A stretch of DNA of 64,000 bases. Origin: Brevibacillus choshinensis (GTDB lineage Bacteria; Bacillota; Bacilli; Brevibacillales; Brevibacillaceae). Each line of letters begins with the position of its first letter. Within the stretch, counting starts at the first letter, position 1. The stretch covers positions 347,501-411,500 of the forward strand of contig NZ_CP069127.1 of the NCBI RefSeq assembly GCF_016811915.1. The letters are read 5' to 3'. The notes below the pieces were generated by a model. That model made no database searches and was not told the origin of the DNA. It saw nothing but the letters and a program-made list of their open reading frames with translations. The position numbers were made by a program, and so were the translations under genes. Shown piece by piece: positions 27,071-35,999 of the stretch.

Positions 27071-27838
27071 TTATTTCCGATACAGCGGATAATCGACTTC
27101 GGTTGGCACCTGAATGAGTACCACTCGAAGCGGTGTGTTCTCAGAGGCTGCATACACCAATTTCCCGTCCACATCAGCGGAGGACACGACAAAATCGCCT
27201 GTGTTCATCGATTTTGCATCCTGAAGATTGTCGCTTTCGACTCGCCCGTCTCCTTCGACCACAACGACTGCATGGCTGTAGCCTGCGGGAATGCTCACGG
27301 GGTAGGATTGGCCTGCCGGGATCGTGATATCGCTCATAAGGGAATCCGTGACGAGCTGGATCGGTGTGTCGGGTCCGATGATCCGTTTGATCTGAACTCC
27401 ATCTGAGACCTCAGCCGGAAACGCTTCATGATCGTACTGATTGTAGGTCGGAGGACGTTTGACCGCTGTTGCCAGATGGGGCTCAAACCAGATTTGGAAC
27501 AGCTCCGAATCCTGGCTCAGCTCTTCCGCATGGTGGGCACCGGAACCGGTCTGCATGATCTGGACGCCGCCAGTCGTTACTCTTTGTACATTGCCCAAAG
27601 TATCGCGGTGACCGACTGTGCCGTCCAAGACATAGGTCAAGATCTCGAAGCCGGAATGCGGATGCAATGGAATTTCGAATGTATTCAATGATTTCGCCCA
27701 AGCCCAGTAAAAGAGGGGACCTACCCGGGTTACAACCGATCCTTCACGGGGAAAGCCAATCGGTTTATTTTCCACGATTTCACCGTCGCCAAAATGCCCT
27801 TTTGCTTGTTCATCTCGTGTATAGACGCGGATATCCAT
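27071..27838 (-). CDS. Pirin-family bicupin
   Basis: A 255-residue two-cupin protein. The N-terminal cupin carries the metal ligands in PLHPHSGFEILTYVLDG and SGAHHAEE, the pirin pattern of three His plus one Glu. The C-terminal cupin lacks the full set. Some pirins have quercetinase activity and others act as redox or stress proteins; the role here is unclear. AAAGGAGG precedes the ATG. It follows the DoxX gene by 52 nt and is probably co-transcribed from the operator at 28311. Confidence 0.9.
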   Translation of the reverse strand: MDIRVYTRDEQAKGHFGDGEIVENKPIGFPREGSVVTRVGPLFYWAWAKSLNTFEIPLHPHSGFEILTYVLDGTVGHRDTLGNVQRVTTGGVQIMQTGSGAHHAEELSQDSELFQIWFEPHLATAVKRPPTYNQYDHEAFPAEVSDGVQIKRIIGPDTPIQLVTDSLMSDITIPAGQSYPVSIPAGYSHAVVVVEGDGRVESDNLQDAKSMNTGDFVVSSADVDGKLVYAASENTPLRVVLIQVPTEVDYPLYRK

Positions 27839-27890
27839 GTTTTCTGCCTCCTTTAGTCAAGTCATTGGCGCCCCAGCGAGAAGAGGGGGA

Positions 27891-28277
27891 TTAAAGCAGA
27901 ACGTATGCGCCAGGTCCGATCAAAGCGACACCGATGGCTACTGCAATCAGAGCCAGGTTGTATTCATAACCGTTTTGCGTTACCCAATATCCATTTTGAC
28001 CGTGGACCTTTACAATCGCAACCAGCATGGTGAAAGCAATCAAAATCGCTCCAATCCAAGTGCCGACACCAGCAGCGAACAACAGACCGCCTACGAGCTC
28101 ACCCAAACCTGCGAGCAGTGCCATCATGACGCCAGGTTTGACCCCGATGGAATCCAACCAACCGCCCGTTCCTTTCAAGCCATAACCGCCGAACCAGCCA
28201 AACAGTTTTTGTGTACCGTGAGCAGCGAACGTCAGACCAACAACCAAACGAATAATGAGCAAACCGAGATCCATCAT
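27891..28277 (-). CDS. DoxX-family membrane protein (MhqP-like)
   Basis: A 128-residue protein with four TM helices and the DoxX signature [21 protein letters not shown]. In Bacillus, the DoxX-type MhqP belongs to the MhqR quinone-stress regulon. Here the gene sits beside an MhqR-like repressor and azoreductase. The ATG at 28277 is nine bases after AGGAG; the in-frame TTG at 28283 is too close. The redox role is inferred from the family. Confidence 0.87.
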   Translation of the reverse strand: MMDLGLLIIRLVVGLTFAAHGTQKLFGWFGGYGLKGTGGWLDSIGVKPGVMMALLAGLGELVGGLLFAAGVGTWIGAILIAFTMLVAIVKVHGQNGYWVTQNGYEYNLALIAVAIGVALIGPGAYVLL

Positions 28278-28310
28278 TTTCAATCACTCCTAAATTAGTT
28301 TGAATTATAG

Positions 28311-28328
28311 TATTTTAAATTTGAGATA
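28311..28328. promoter_or_regulatory. MhqR-type operator upstream of DoxX-pirin
   Basis: TATTTTAAATTTGAGATA is an 18-bp imperfect palindrome in line with the box before the repressor gene (TATCTTGAATTTGAGATA) and with the Bacillus MhqR consensus ATCT-N8-AGAT. A TATAAT -10 lies at 28309-28304 on the minus strand, so binding would block initiation. Confidence 0.65.
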
Positions 28329-28338
28329 TTGTGGCTGT

Positions 28339-28366
28339 AGAAAGCCTCAAAGCGAGGCTTTCTTTC
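28339..28366 (-). terminator. Hairpin terminator after the azoreductase gene
   Basis: AGAAAGCCTC/GAGGCTTTCT form a 10-bp stem with a five-base loop, directly after the azoreductase stop on the minus strand. The U-tract is short and interrupted, so efficiency is uncertain. Confidence 0.6.
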
Positions 28367-28381
28367 CATGGCAAAGCATTC

Positions 28382-29008
28382 TTAGAATGTTTCAGCCAGT
28401 TTCGCAGCTTTTGTAACGCCTTCAGAAACGATTGCTTCTGCTTTGTCAGGGAATTGGTTGTGGCCTTCTACGATCACCTCAGTGATGTTGGAAACGCCCC
28501 AGAATCCGAGCAAGGTGCGAACGTATTTGTTAGCCATTTCAATTGCAGCCATAGGGCCTTCGGAGTAAACGCCACCACGTGCGCTCAGCAAAGCCACTTT
28601 TTTGTCGCCCATCAGGCCTACAGGGCCTTCAGCAGTATATTTGAACGTGATGCCTGCTTGGGACAGGTAGTCCATGTACGTGTGCAGAGGAGCTGGTACA
28701 GTGAAGTTCCACATTGGGAACGCGAAAACCACTTTATCTGCTTCAGCAAATTGGTTCAGGTATTTTTTAACCAGATCAGCGCCTTTTTGCTCTTCTGCGC
28801 TCAGTTCCATACCGCGGCCTGCTTTGAACATAGCAGTCAACAGATCGTTGCCGTAGTAAGGGAGGTTTTCTGCGAACAGATCCAGCTCGACTACCTCATC
28901 GTTTGGATGCGTTTCTTTATAAGATTGAGCAAAAGCTTCGTACAGCTTTACGCTGACTGCTTGCTCCACTGGGCGGTCGTTCGCTTTAATTAAGAGTACT
29001 TTACTCAT
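28382..29008 (-). CDS. azoR: FMN-dependent NADH-azoreductase
   Basis: A 208-residue flavodoxin-fold quinone/azo reductase of the AzoR family: start SKVLLIKANDRP, then FAFPMWNFTVPAPLHTYMDY with PMWNF contacting FMN, and SARGGVYSEGP. It reduces quinones by two electrons, a defence against electrophiles. AGGAAGGGG lies upstream with a slightly long spacing. A palindrome and TTGACA promoter sit upstream, and the MhqR-like gene follows on the same strand further upstream. Confidence 0.93.
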   Translation of the reverse strand: MSKVLLIKANDRPVEQAVSVKLYEAFAQSYKETHPNDEVVELDLFAENLPYYGNDLLTAMFKAGRGMELSAEEQKGADLVKKYLNQFAEADKVVFAFPMWNFTVPAPLHTYMDYLSQAGITFKYTAEGPVGLMGDKKVALLSARGGVYSEGPMAAIEMANKYVRTLLGFWGVSNITEVIVEGHNQFPDKAEAIVSEGVTKAAKLAETF

Positions 29009-29057
29009 GGAATGTTTATTCCCCTTCCTTTTTGTAAGTAGCTTACTTTTGTTTGTA

Positions 29058-29099
29058 AATCTTGATTTTAAGATTATTATGCCTTGGAGATTTTGTCAA
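29058..29099 (-). promoter_or_regulatory. azoR promoter with MhqR-type operator
   Basis: On the minus strand TTGACA (29099-29094) is followed 17 bases later by TAATCT. The palindrome AATCTTGATTTTAAGATT (29058-29075) overlaps that -10. It is the same 18-bp size as the boxes at 28311 and 29622. Confidence 0.65.
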
Positions 29100-29132
29100 G
29101 GTCTTTTTTTGAGACCAATCGAGCCGCTCAAG

Positions 29133-29579
29133 CTAGTAGCTTTCCTGAGCAGCGCGACCCAGTTTTTTCAGCAATTGAATAGCCTGACGTTGTTCCTCTG
29201 GCGAAAGGCCGCTGACTGCCTTTTCAATCGCTTGCTTGTGGGAAGGAAAAATGTCGGCCAGTAATTGCTGGCCTTTTTCCGTCAGCTCTGCGTAAATGAC
29301 ACGGCGATCCTCTAAACAAGGCTTGCGAATGAGCAATTCCTTCTTCTCTAGTTTGTCCACGACATAAGTGATATTTCCGCTGGAGATCAGGATCTTTTCC
29401 CCAATCTGCTGCAGTGGCTGGGGACCTTTATGGAAGAGAACCTCCAGTACGCCAAACTCGGTAGGATTGAGGCCATGCTGGCGAATATCACGATTGGTAT
29501 GGGCCGTGACCCAGTTGTACGATCTCGATAATACGACCATCAGATCGAGGGAATCATCTCGGATGAACTTGTCCGACAT
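29133..29579 (-). CDS. mhqR: MarR-family repressor (MhqR-like)
   Basis: A 148-residue MarR protein with a winged helix: GLNPTEFGVLEVLFHKGPQPLQQIGEKI, then ISSGNITYVVDKLEKKELLIRKPC and wing DRRVIYAELTEKGQQLL. A Cys lies in RKPCLEDRR at the wing. The neighbouring azoreductase and DoxX genes and their shared boxes point to an MhqR-type quinone-responsive repressor. Two adjacent ATGs exist; 29579 leaves six bases to AGGAGG and 29582 only three. Confidence 0.88.
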   Translation of the reverse strand: MSDKFIRDDSLDLMVVLSRSYNWVTAHTNRDIRQHGLNPTEFGVLEVLFHKGPQPLQQIGEKILISSGNITYVVDKLEKKELLIRKPCLEDRRVIYAELTEKGQQLLADIFPSHKQAIEKAVSGLSPEEQRQAIQLLKKLGRAAQESY

Positions 29580-29605
29580 CATGCCCCTCCTTTCTGTTTA
29601 CCATT

Positions 29606-29639
29606 TATCAAGAATTTGCGATATCTTGAATTTGAGATA
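29606..29639. promoter_or_regulatory. MhqR-type operator pair upstream of the repressor gene
   Basis: TATCTTGAATTTGAGATA (29622-29639) is close to the Bacillus MhqR box. A weaker copy, TATCAAGAATTTGCGATA (29606-29623), overlaps its edge. Position upstream of the repressor start suggests autoregulation. Confidence 0.7.
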
Positions 29640-29670
29640 ATGATACCTGAATCTCCCCATGCTTGTCAAA

Positions 29671-29705
29671 CAAAACCCTGACCTAGGAAAGCAGTGTCAG
29701 GGCTT
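29671..29705 (-). terminator. Terminator of the small minus-strand gene
   Basis: On the minus strand GCCCTGAC pairs with GTCAGGGT and is followed by TTTTGTTTG. It lies just downstream of the 53-residue gene and upstream of the mhqR promoter. Confidence 0.78.
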
Positions 29706-29719
29706 AGAGGGTGGATTGA

Positions 29720-29881
29720 TCAATATTCGATCTTCGTTACCTCTTCTAATGGAGAGAGGGGATTTTCCTCTGCTTCCTCCAGCTCATGCTGCAGCAAACG
29801 TTGGTTACCCTCACTGGAGAGGTCGAAGTAAAAGTATTCGGGCGGCTCCTTTTGCTTTTGCTTTGGACGTTTTTCTGGCAT
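29720..29881 (-). CDS. Small acidic hypothetical protein
   Basis: A 53-residue ORF starting MPEKRPKQKQKEPPEYFYFD with a basic head, aromatic centre (EYFYFD) and very acidic tail. CAAGGAGG lies six bases before the ATG on the minus strand, and a terminator follows, so it is probably a real gene. No family is recognised. Confidence 0.7.
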   Translation of the reverse strand: MPEKRPKQKQKEPPEYFYFDLSSEGNQRLLQHELEEAEENPLSPLEEVTKIEY

Positions 29882-29972
29882 GATATCCTCCTTGTTTTTT
29901 CTTATTGTTCTCAAATCGAAGGGATTCATCCATAGATGCCATCTTCAGGTGCATACATTTCCATAGAAACGG

Positions 29973-30001
29973 TTGAACTTTTGCAAGGAATGAATTATTG
30001 T
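29973..30001 (+). promoter_or_regulatory. Sigma-A promoter of a small transcript
   Basis: TTGAAC (29973-29978) and TATTGT (29996-30001) are 17 bases apart. They lie about 50 nt before the small ORF at 30050. Confidence 0.55.
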
Positions 30002-30049
30002 TAAAAGGGTTAAGTAATTTTGGTCTGAGGACGAAGGGAGGGAAAAGTG

Positions 30050-30220
30050 ATGATGGACACTGTTTTCGCGATGGTCGAGGCGTTGGTAAAAGCACCCAGA
30101 CTGCTTGGGGATTTGCGTGCAACGGGATCAGTCTGCCCTTTTTTTGGCATGCCAATTTCATACGAAAACAGGTACCGGATGCTTTTGCCCCTCGATAGCT
30201 CACACTTTACTGCAAGCTGA
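30050..30220 (+). CDS. Small hypothetical protein (56 residues)
   Basis: The ORF begins MMDTVFAMVEALVKAPRLLG and ends SSHFTAS. GGGAGGG lies seven bases before the ATG. A promoter-like pair precedes it and a strong terminator follows 38 nt after the stop, so a short independent transcript is likely. The first half is an amphipathic helix and the centre carries one Cys (SVCPFFG). No family is recognised. The transcript could also be a small RNA. Confidence 0.5.
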   Translation: MMDTVFAMVEALVKAPRLLGDLRATGSVCPFFGMPISYENRYRMLLPLDSSHFTAS

Positions 30221-30258
30221 CTTCATGTGGATTGCTATATCGTGATGCGATTATTTAT

Positions 30259-30291
30259 AGAAGACGCCGGTATTCTTACGGCGTCTTTTTT
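30259..30291 (+). terminator. Terminator after the small ORF
   Basis: AAGACGCCG pairs with CGGCGTCTT around a nine-base loop, followed by six T. It closes the short transcript before the SDR gene. Confidence 0.88.
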
Positions 30292-30391
30292 GCGTTCTCA
30301 AAAGGAGGTGAGGGTAGCCGAAGTATCACTCAAGCAGCAGGCAGTCCGAAGGCATCATCAAAAAAAACAGGAACAAAGGGAGAGAATCAAT

Positions 30392-31147
30392 ATGTCTCAT
30401 ACACAGGTAGCGGTAGTAACAGGAGCAGCAAGCGGAATTGGCAGGGCGACCAGCATCAAGCTTGCGGAAAACGGATATCGAGTGGTGCTTGTAGATTTCA
30501 ATGAGGAATCAGGCAAGGAAACCCTGCAGCAAATTCAAAGCAATGGGGGAGTAGGCATTTTCGTGAAAGCAGATGTCTCGAACCCAGCCAATGTGGAAAA
30601 CTATGTGAAGCAGGCCATGGATGAGTACGGGCGTATTGATGTCTTGTTCAACAATGCAGGGATCATTCAAAAGTTCGCTCCGTTTACCGAAGTGTCTATC
30701 GAGGAGTACGAACGGATCATGTCCATTAATTTGAAAGGCATTTTTCTGGGAATGAAATATGTCCTCCCGATCATGGAGCAGCAAGGAAAGGGAGCCATCG
30801 TCAATACAGCTTCCTCGGCCGGTATACGCCCTGAGCACAGCATCGCGGTCTACTCTGCCAGCAAGCATGCGGTGATTGGTCTGACGAAGGGAGCCGCAAT
30901 CGAGTACGCGAAAAAGGGGATTCGGATCAATGCTGTGTGCCCCGGCGGGATTGAGACTGCGATCTTCAAGAGCGTGGCCGATACGTTTGCAAACGGTGGA
31001 TACGTGCCGGAAGAGCTTTCGCCTATGCGAATGGGACGGCACGGTCAGCCAAATGAGATCGCAGAGGTTGTCCTATTCCTGGCTTCTGAAAAAGCGAGCT
31101 TCATGACGGGTTCCGTCGTTGCTGTCGACGGCAGTCTGACTGTGTAA
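30392..31147 (+). CDS. Short-chain dehydrogenase/reductase
   Basis: A 251-residue classical SDR. It has cofactor motif VTGAASGIG, VDF after beta-2 (an Asp suggesting NAD(H) preference), NNAGI, catalytic Ser in TASSAG and YSASK (Tyr and Lys), and a C-terminal FMTGSVVAVDGS. The substrate is unknown. The ATG at 30392 follows AAAGGGAGAG; an open frame extends upstream beyond the terminator and holds a strong unused AAAAGGAGG near 30300. Confidence 0.92.
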   Translation: MSHTQVAVVTGAASGIGRATSIKLAENGYRVVLVDFNEESGKETLQQIQSNGGVGIFVKADVSNPANVENYVKQAMDEYGRIDVLFNNAGIIQKFAPFTEVSIEEYERIMSINLKGIFLGMKYVLPIMEQQGKGAIVNTASSAGIRPEHSIAVYSASKHAVIGLTKGAAIEYAKKGIRINAVCPGGIETAIFKSVADTFANGGYVPEELSPMRMGRHGQPNEIAEVVLFLASEKASFMTGSVVAVDGSLTV

Positions 31148-31178
31148 AGGAAGTGCTCGTAGCGATAGGAGGTGCAAA

Positions 31179-31208
31179 AAGGCTGTCGAAAATCGGCAGC
31201 TTTTTTTG
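31179..31208 (+). terminator. Terminator after the SDR gene
   Basis: GGCTGTCGA pairs with TCGGCAGC (one G-T pair) and is followed by seven T, about 30 nt after the SDR stop. Confidence 0.87.
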
Positions 31209-31296
31209 TACTGATAAGAGAATGATAAGATTCTTATCCAGTATAAGTGCATCCGCAAAAGGCTTGGCGCAGATAAATTTTCTAATTGAAGTCGGT

Positions 31297-31334
31297 TTGC
31301 AAAACTTTTGTTTGTGTGATAGACTTTTGTTTGT
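31297..31334 (+). promoter_or_regulatory. psuK-psuG promoter with flanking direct repeats
   Basis: TTGCAA (31297-31302) and TAGACT (31320-31325) are 17 bases apart. ACTTTTGTTTGT occurs at 31304-31315 and 31323-31334, 19 bases apart start to start, on either side of the -10. The helix-turn-helix of PsuK itself or another regulator may bind here. Confidence 0.5.
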
Positions 31335-31377
31335 AAACGAAGCTGTGAATGCTATTTAGGAAGAAAGGAGGATGACC

Positions 31378-32478
31378 GTGGACAAAGAAATGCAGATTTT
31401 ACAGCATATCCGCCACAATCCTTTTATCAGCCAGCAGGAGCTGGCAGACTTGATGGGAATCTCCCGTTCCGCTGTCGCAGGCTACATCGCTCAGCTGACC
31501 AAGCGGGGAGAGATCAAGGGACGTGCGTATGTCCTGCGAGAAGAGGGCTCGATCGCGTGCATCGGCGGAGCCAATCTGGACCGCAAAGCGCGCGGGAAAC
31601 AGCAAGTGCGGCTGCATTCCTCCAATCCCGTCACGATTATGGAATCATGCGGAGGGGTGGCGCGGAACATTGCCGAGAATTTGGGCAGGCTGGGCTGCAA
31701 AACCTCTCTTTTTACCAGCATAGGTGAAGATAAAGAAGGGGAATGGATCCTGCAAGAGACGCGCAAGCACGGTGTCGACATCAGCCAGGTATGGCGCTTG
31801 CCAACCCAGCGGACAGGCACCTATACGGCTCTGCTGGACATCGACGGGGAGATGGTTGTCTCGCTGGCGAACATGGATATTTATGATGCGCTGACACCGG
31901 AAATGTATGCAGACAAGTGGTCTCATATCGCGGCGGCCCAAGCAATATTCCTCGATACAAACGTACCGGCCGATTGCTTGGCTTATATCATCGAGCGCTG
32001 CCGGGAAGAGAACATTCCGCTCTTTGTGGACCCGGTCTCTTCTGCCAAAGCCAAAAAGCTGCCACAGCGATTGGACGGAGTCGAAGCCATTTTGCCCAAT
32101 CGGGAAGAGGCTGAGTTATTGGCAGGAATGAGCATCTCCAGCATCGAGGAGTGCGCCGAGGCTTGCCGCAAAATCAGGGAGCGCGGCGTGAAGCACGTCA
32201 TCGTGACCATGGGAGAACAAGGCGTTTATTATCAGTCAGAGGATGTATCCAAGCATTTCACTCCGTACCCTACGGAGGTCGTGGATGTGACTGGTGCGGG
32301 AGATGCCTTTGCATCGGGATTACTGTACGGGTATGTGGGTGGCGAGTCCTTTGAACGAGCCTGCCAATTGGGGCTGGCTGCTTCTGCCCTGACCTTGAAG
32401 ACAGAGCAGTCCGTATCCCCAATGCTGAAACCGGAACAGCTCGAGATGACCGTAGATCAATTCGAAAAGGAGCGATAA
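31378..32478 (+). CDS. psuK: Pseudouridine kinase with N-terminal winged helix
   Basis: A 366-residue PfkB-family sugar kinase. Residues 1-50 form a helix-turn-helix (NPFISQQELADLMGISRSAV). The kinase follows with CIGGANLDRKA, GGVARNIAENLGRLG and the catalytic/anion-hole VDVTGAGDAFASG. It phosphorylates pseudouridine to the 5'-phosphate, the substrate of PsuG encoded 3 nt downstream. The GTG at 31378 is six bases after AAAGGAGG; the ATG at 31372 abuts the site. The fused helix-turn-helix suggests self-regulation. Confidence 0.92.
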   Translation: MDKEMQILQHIRHNPFISQQELADLMGISRSAVAGYIAQLTKRGEIKGRAYVLREEGSIACIGGANLDRKARGKQQVRLHSSNPVTIMESCGGVARNIAENLGRLGCKTSLFTSIGEDKEGEWILQETRKHGVDISQVWRLPTQRTGTYTALLDIDGEMVVSLANMDIYDALTPEMYADKWSHIAAAQAIFLDTNVPADCLAYIIERCREENIPLFVDPVSSAKAKKLPQRLDGVEAILPNREEAELLAGMSISSIEECAEACRKIRERGVKHVIVTMGEQGVYYQSEDVSKHFTPYPTEVVDVTGAGDAFASGLLYGYVGGESFERACQLGLAASALTLKTEQSVSPMLKPEQLEMTVDQFEKER

Positions 32479-32481
32479 GCA

Positions 32482-33408
32482 ATGAAACAATATATGACCT
32501 TCACAGAGGAAGTACGTCACGCCCTGGAAAACAATCTGCCGGTAGTGGCTCTGGAGACGACGATCATTTCGCACGGGATGCCATATCCGCAAAACATCGA
32601 GATGGCGAAAGAAGTGGAGCAAATCATCCGTGACAACGGGGCCGTTCCAGCCACGATCGGGATCATGAACGGAAAAATCAAGATCGGCCTGACGGAGAGC
32701 GAGCTGGAAGAGTTTGCGACCAACAAGTCCGTAGAAAAAGTAAGCCGCCGCGACTTCCCTTACATCCTCGCGAGCGGTAAAATCGGTGCGACGACGGTGG
32801 CAGCTACGATGATCGCAGCTGAACTGGCTGGCATTCATATGTTTGCGACAGGCGGGATCGGCGGGGTGCACCGTGAAGGAGAAATTACATGGGACGTTTC
32901 TGCTGACCTGACGGAGCTGGCCCAAACAAACGTTGCAGTCGTTTGCGCAGGCGCCAAGTCCATCCTGGACATCGGCCGTACACTGGAGTACCTGGAGACA
33001 CAAGGTGTGCCAGTCGTAGGCTACCGCACCTCCGAATTCCCTTCCTTCTTTGCCCGTGAGAGCGGCTTTGGGGTAGACTTCCGCCTGGATACACCGGAAG
33101 AAGTGGGAACCTTGATGGATACCAAATGGAAGCTGGGCCTCAAAGGCGGCATGATTATCGCCAATCCGGTGCCAGAAGCAGATGCGCTGGATCACCAAAA
33201 AATCGAGGCAGTCATCCTGCAAGCGCTGAAAGAGGCGAAAGACAACAACATCGCCGGCAAAAAAGTGACACCGTTCCTGCTGGATAAAGTGAAACAGCTG
33301 ACGGAAGGCAAGAGCTTGCAAACAAACATCGCGCTGGTGCGCCACAATGCAGAGGTAGCAGCGAAGATCGCGGTAGCGTATCAAGCCGCTGTCAATAAAG
33401 GAAATTAA
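32482..33408 (+). CDS. psuG: Pseudouridine-5'-phosphate glycosidase
   Basis: A 308-residue enzyme that splits pseudouridine 5'-phosphate into uracil and ribose 5-phosphate. It has the family motifs [35 protein letters not shown] and the C-terminal [14 protein letters not shown]. It begins 3 nt after psuK, so the pair is translationally close. Together they recycle the C-nucleoside from RNA breakdown. Confidence 0.95.
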   Translation: MKQYMTFTEEVRHALENNLPVVALETTIISHGMPYPQNIEMAKEVEQIIRDNGAVPATIGIMNGKIKIGLTESELEEFATNKSVEKVSRRDFPYILASGKIGATTVAATMIAAELAGIHMFATGGIGGVHREGEITWDVSADLTELAQTNVAVVCAGAKSILDIGRTLEYLETQGVPVVGYRTSEFPSFFARESGFGVDFRLDTPEEVGTLMDTKWKLGLKGGMIIANPVPEADALDHQKIEAVILQALKEAKDNNIAGKKVTPFLLDKVKQLTEGKSLQTNIALVRHNAEVAAKIAVAYQAAVNKGN

Positions 33409-33427
33409 AAGGGAAAATTGATGCTGC

Positions 33428-33458
33428 AGGCTCCTGAGAAATCAGGGGCTTTTTTTTT
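33428..33458 (+). terminator. Terminator after psuG
   Basis: GCTCCTGA pairs with TCAGGGGC around GAAA, followed by nine T. Confidence 0.9.
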
Positions 33459-33469
33459 GCAAAAACCCC

Positions 33470-33499
33470 TTGATATACCCTGAGGGGGTATTGTATAGT
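33470..33499 (+). promoter_or_regulatory. copA promoter with first CsoR box
   Basis: TTGATA (33470-33475) and TATAGT (33494-33499) are 18 bases apart. The box ATACCC-N5-GGGTAT (33475-33491) fills the spacer, as in Cu(I)-responsive CsoR operators. Apo-CsoR bound here would block transcription. Confidence 0.82.
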
Positions 33500-33544
33500 T
33501 AGAGTGTAATAACAAGACAGCGATGGGGAACCATACTTATAAAT

Positions 33545-33561
33545 ATACCCCTAAAGGGTAT
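33545..33561 (+). promoter_or_regulatory. Second CsoR-type box in the copA leader
   Basis: ATACCCCTAAAGGGTAT has the same ATACCC-N5-GGGTAT geometry and lies 70 bp downstream of the first box, before the copA ribosome site. Two boxes could allow tighter repression or DNA looping. Confidence 0.78.
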
Positions 33562-33581
33562 CTGTAACGGAGGTATTCGCC

Positions 33582-35999
33582 ATGAGTGCCAAAACAGCAG
33601 AAGCGACAGTTCCGATCTCAGGGATGACCTGCGCGGCATGTGCTTTGCGCATAGAGAAGGGCCTGAACAAGCTGGATGGCGTAGAGTCAGCCAACGTGAA
33701 CCTCGCATTGGAAAAATCGACGGTCGTTTATGATCCGGCTGTTACGAATCTGGATCACATCCGTGGAAAAATCGAAGCTCTCGGTTACGGGGTCGTGGCA
33801 GACAAGATTGAGCTGAACATAACCGGCATGACCTGCGCAGCGTGCGCCACCCGAATTGAAAAAGGGTTGAACAAATTGCCCGGAGTCTTAAAGGCCAATG
33901 TCAATCTGGCGTTGGAGACAGCAGTGGTGGAGTACGATGCTGGTCAGGTCGGCGTAGCCGATCTCATTCGCCAGGTCGACAAGCTGGGTTACGGCGCTGA
34001 ACGCAAGGAAGAGGGGAAAGAACAGGAGCAGGTAGATCGTCGGCAGATGGAAATCAAGCGGCAGACAAAGAAGTTTTGGTTCTCCTTGCTCTTATCCCTT
34101 CCGCTGCTGTGGGCGATGGTGAGTCACTTCTCCTTCACCTCGTTTATCTGGCTGCCGGATGCTCTGATGAATCCATGGGTCCAGCTTGCCTTGGCCACAC
34201 CTGTGCAGTTCATTATCGGTGCCCAGTTTTACGTAGGAGCGTACAAGGCACTGCGCAACAAGAGCGCCAATATGGATGTGCTGGTCGCCCTCGGGACTTC
34301 CGCCGCTTACTTTTACAGTCTGTATGTGGCGATTTCCTCCATCGGCACCCATGCGCACATGCTTGAGCTGTACTTTGAGACCAGCGCGGTGTTGATCACA
34401 TTGATTCTGCTGGGCAAATTGTTCGAGGCCAAAGCCAAAGGACGTTCCTCGGAAGCGATCCGCAAGCTGATGGGCCTCCAGGCCAAGACGGCCGTCGTCG
34501 TACGGGATGGCGAGGAAATGACCATTCCGGTCGAAGATGTGAGGCTGGGGGATATCGTCCATGTGAAACCGGGTGAAAAAGTCCCCGTCGATGGGCTGGT
34601 GCTGGAAGGACAATCCGCTGTAGACGAATCCATGCTCACGGGGGAGAGTATCCCGGTGGATAAAGCAGCAGGAGACAATGTCATTGGTGCCACACTCAAT
34701 AAAAACGGCTTCCTGAAAGTACAAGCGACCAAAGTCGGCAAGGAAACAGCGCTGGCGCAAATCATCAAGGTCGTGGAGGAAGCCCAGGGCACCAAAGCAC
34801 CGATTCAGCGGCTGGCGGACAGCATTTCGGGTATTTTTGTCCCGATCGTGGTCGGCATTGCGGTTCTGACCTTTCTCGTCTGGTTCCTCTGGGTACTCCC
34901 CGGAAACTTTGCGGAGGCGCTGGAAAAAGCTATTGCGGTACTCGTGATCGCCTGCCCTTGCGCCCTCGGACTCGCGACGCCGACGTCCATCATGGCGGGT
35001 TCGGGCCGTGCTGCAGAGCTGGGTATTCTATTCAAAGGCGGCGAGCATCTGGAAACAGCTCACCACCTGGACACCATCGTTCTCGATAAAACTGGCACGG
35101 TGACCAAAGGCGAGCCGGAGCTGACGGATGTCATCGCGTGGGAGATCGCGGAGGAGCAGCTGCTCAAGCTCGTTGGCGCTGCCGAGAAAAACTCGGAGCA
35201 TCCACTGGCGCAGGCAATCGTGAAAGGAATCGGCGAGAGGGGATTGGCCCTCGCGGATACGACTTCCTTTGAGGCGATCCCCGGCTACGGCATACATGCT
35301 GTGGCAGAAGGGCGTGAAGTGCTGGTAGGAACCCGCCGGTTGCTGGAGCGCGAGGGTATCTCGTTTGAACCAGTAGCGGAGACCATGCTCGCCCTTGAGA
35401 AATCGGGGAAAACGGCGATGCTCGCGGTCGTAGATGGCAAGCTGGCTGGTCTGATCGCCGTAGCGGATACCATCAAGCCTACTTCGAGAAAAGCGGTAGA
35501 GCGACTGAAAGCCATGGGGCTGACGGTGATCATGATGACGGGTGACAACCGCCAAACAGCCGAAGCGATTGCTCGTGAGGCAGGAATCGATCACGTCATC
35601 GCAGAAGTGCTGCCCGAGGGCAAAGCAGCAGAAGTGAAAAAGCTGCAGGCAGCGGGCAAGAAAGTAGCCATGGTCGGTGACGGAATCAACGACGCCCCTG
35701 CACTCGCTACCGCCGATATCGGAATGGCGATCGGCACCGGTACAGATGTGGCAATGGAAGCTGCAGATATTACCTTGATGCGCGGCGAGCTCACCAGTGT
35801 AGCGGATGCCATCGAGATGAGCAAACGCACGATCCGCAATATCAAGCAAAATCTGTTCTGGGCTTTTGCGTACAACACGCTGGGGATTCCTTTTGCAGCT
35901 CTGGGGTTCCTCGCTCCGTGGCTGGCAGGAGCCGCTATGGCCTTCAGCTCCGTGTCGGTAGTGCTCAATGCCCTGCGCTTGCAGCGAGTGAAGCTGTGA
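33582..35999 (+). CDS. copA: Copper-exporting P1B-type ATPase
   Basis: An 805-residue Cu(I) ATPase. Two N-terminal metal-binding HMA domains each carry GMTCAAC (residues ~13 and ~82). They are followed by eight TM helices, the actuator motif LTGES, the ion-binding [12 protein letters not shown] (CPC), and the phosphorylation site DKTGT. The ATP-binding HP lies in SEHPLA and the hinge in [11 protein letters not shown]. It pumps Cu(I) out of the cytoplasm. The ATG follows ACGGAGG. The CopZ gene is 77 nt downstream, and the promoter has two CsoR boxes, although no csoR gene is in the window. Confidence 0.96.
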   Translation: MSAKTAEATVPISGMTCAACALRIEKGLNKLDGVESANVNLALEKSTVVYDPAVTNLDHIRGKIEALGYGVVADKIELNITGMTCAACATRIEKGLNKLPGVLKANVNLALETAVVEYDAGQVGVADLIRQVDKLGYGAERKEEGKEQEQVDRRQMEIKRQTKKFWFSLLLSLPLLWAMVSHFSFTSFIWLPDALMNPWVQLALATPVQFIIGAQFYVGAYKALRNKSANMDVLVALGTSAAYFYSLYVAISSIGTHAHMLELYFETSAVLITLILLGKLFEAKAKGRSSEAIRKLMGLQAKTAVVVRDGEEMTIPVEDVRLGDIVHVKPGEKVPVDGLVLEGQSAVDESMLTGESIPVDKAAGDNVIGATLNKNGFLKVQATKVGKETALAQIIKVVEEAQGTKAPIQRLADSISGIFVPIVVGIAVLTFLVWFLWVLPGNFAEALEKAIAVLVIACPCALGLATPTSIMAGSGRAAELGILFKGGEHLETAHHLDTIVLDKTGTVTKGEPELTDVIAWEIAEEQLLKLVGAAEKNSEHPLAQAIVKGIGERGLALADTTSFEAIPGYGIHAVAEGREVLVGTRRLLEREGISFEPVAETMLALEKSGKTAMLAVVDGKLAGLIAVADTIKPTSRKAVERLKAMGLTVIMMTGDNRQTAEAIAREAGIDHVIAEVLPEGKAAEVKKLQAAGKKVAMVGDGINDAPALATADIGMAIGTGTDVAMEAADITLMRGELTSVADAIEMSKRTIRNIKQNLFWAFAYNTLGIPFAALGFLAPWLAGAAMAFSSVSVVLNALRLQRVKL

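Noticed and set aside
29998..30198. 66-codon plus-strand frame overlapping the small ORF at 30050
   Set aside because: The frame starting at 30050 has a proper ribosome site, whereas this one starts without a site close to its first codon.
30300..30391. In-frame N-terminal extension of the SDR from a GTG after AAAAGGAGG
   Set aside because: The GTG directly abuts the Shine-Dalgarno sequence, and classical SDRs begin a few residues before the glycine motif, as from 30392.
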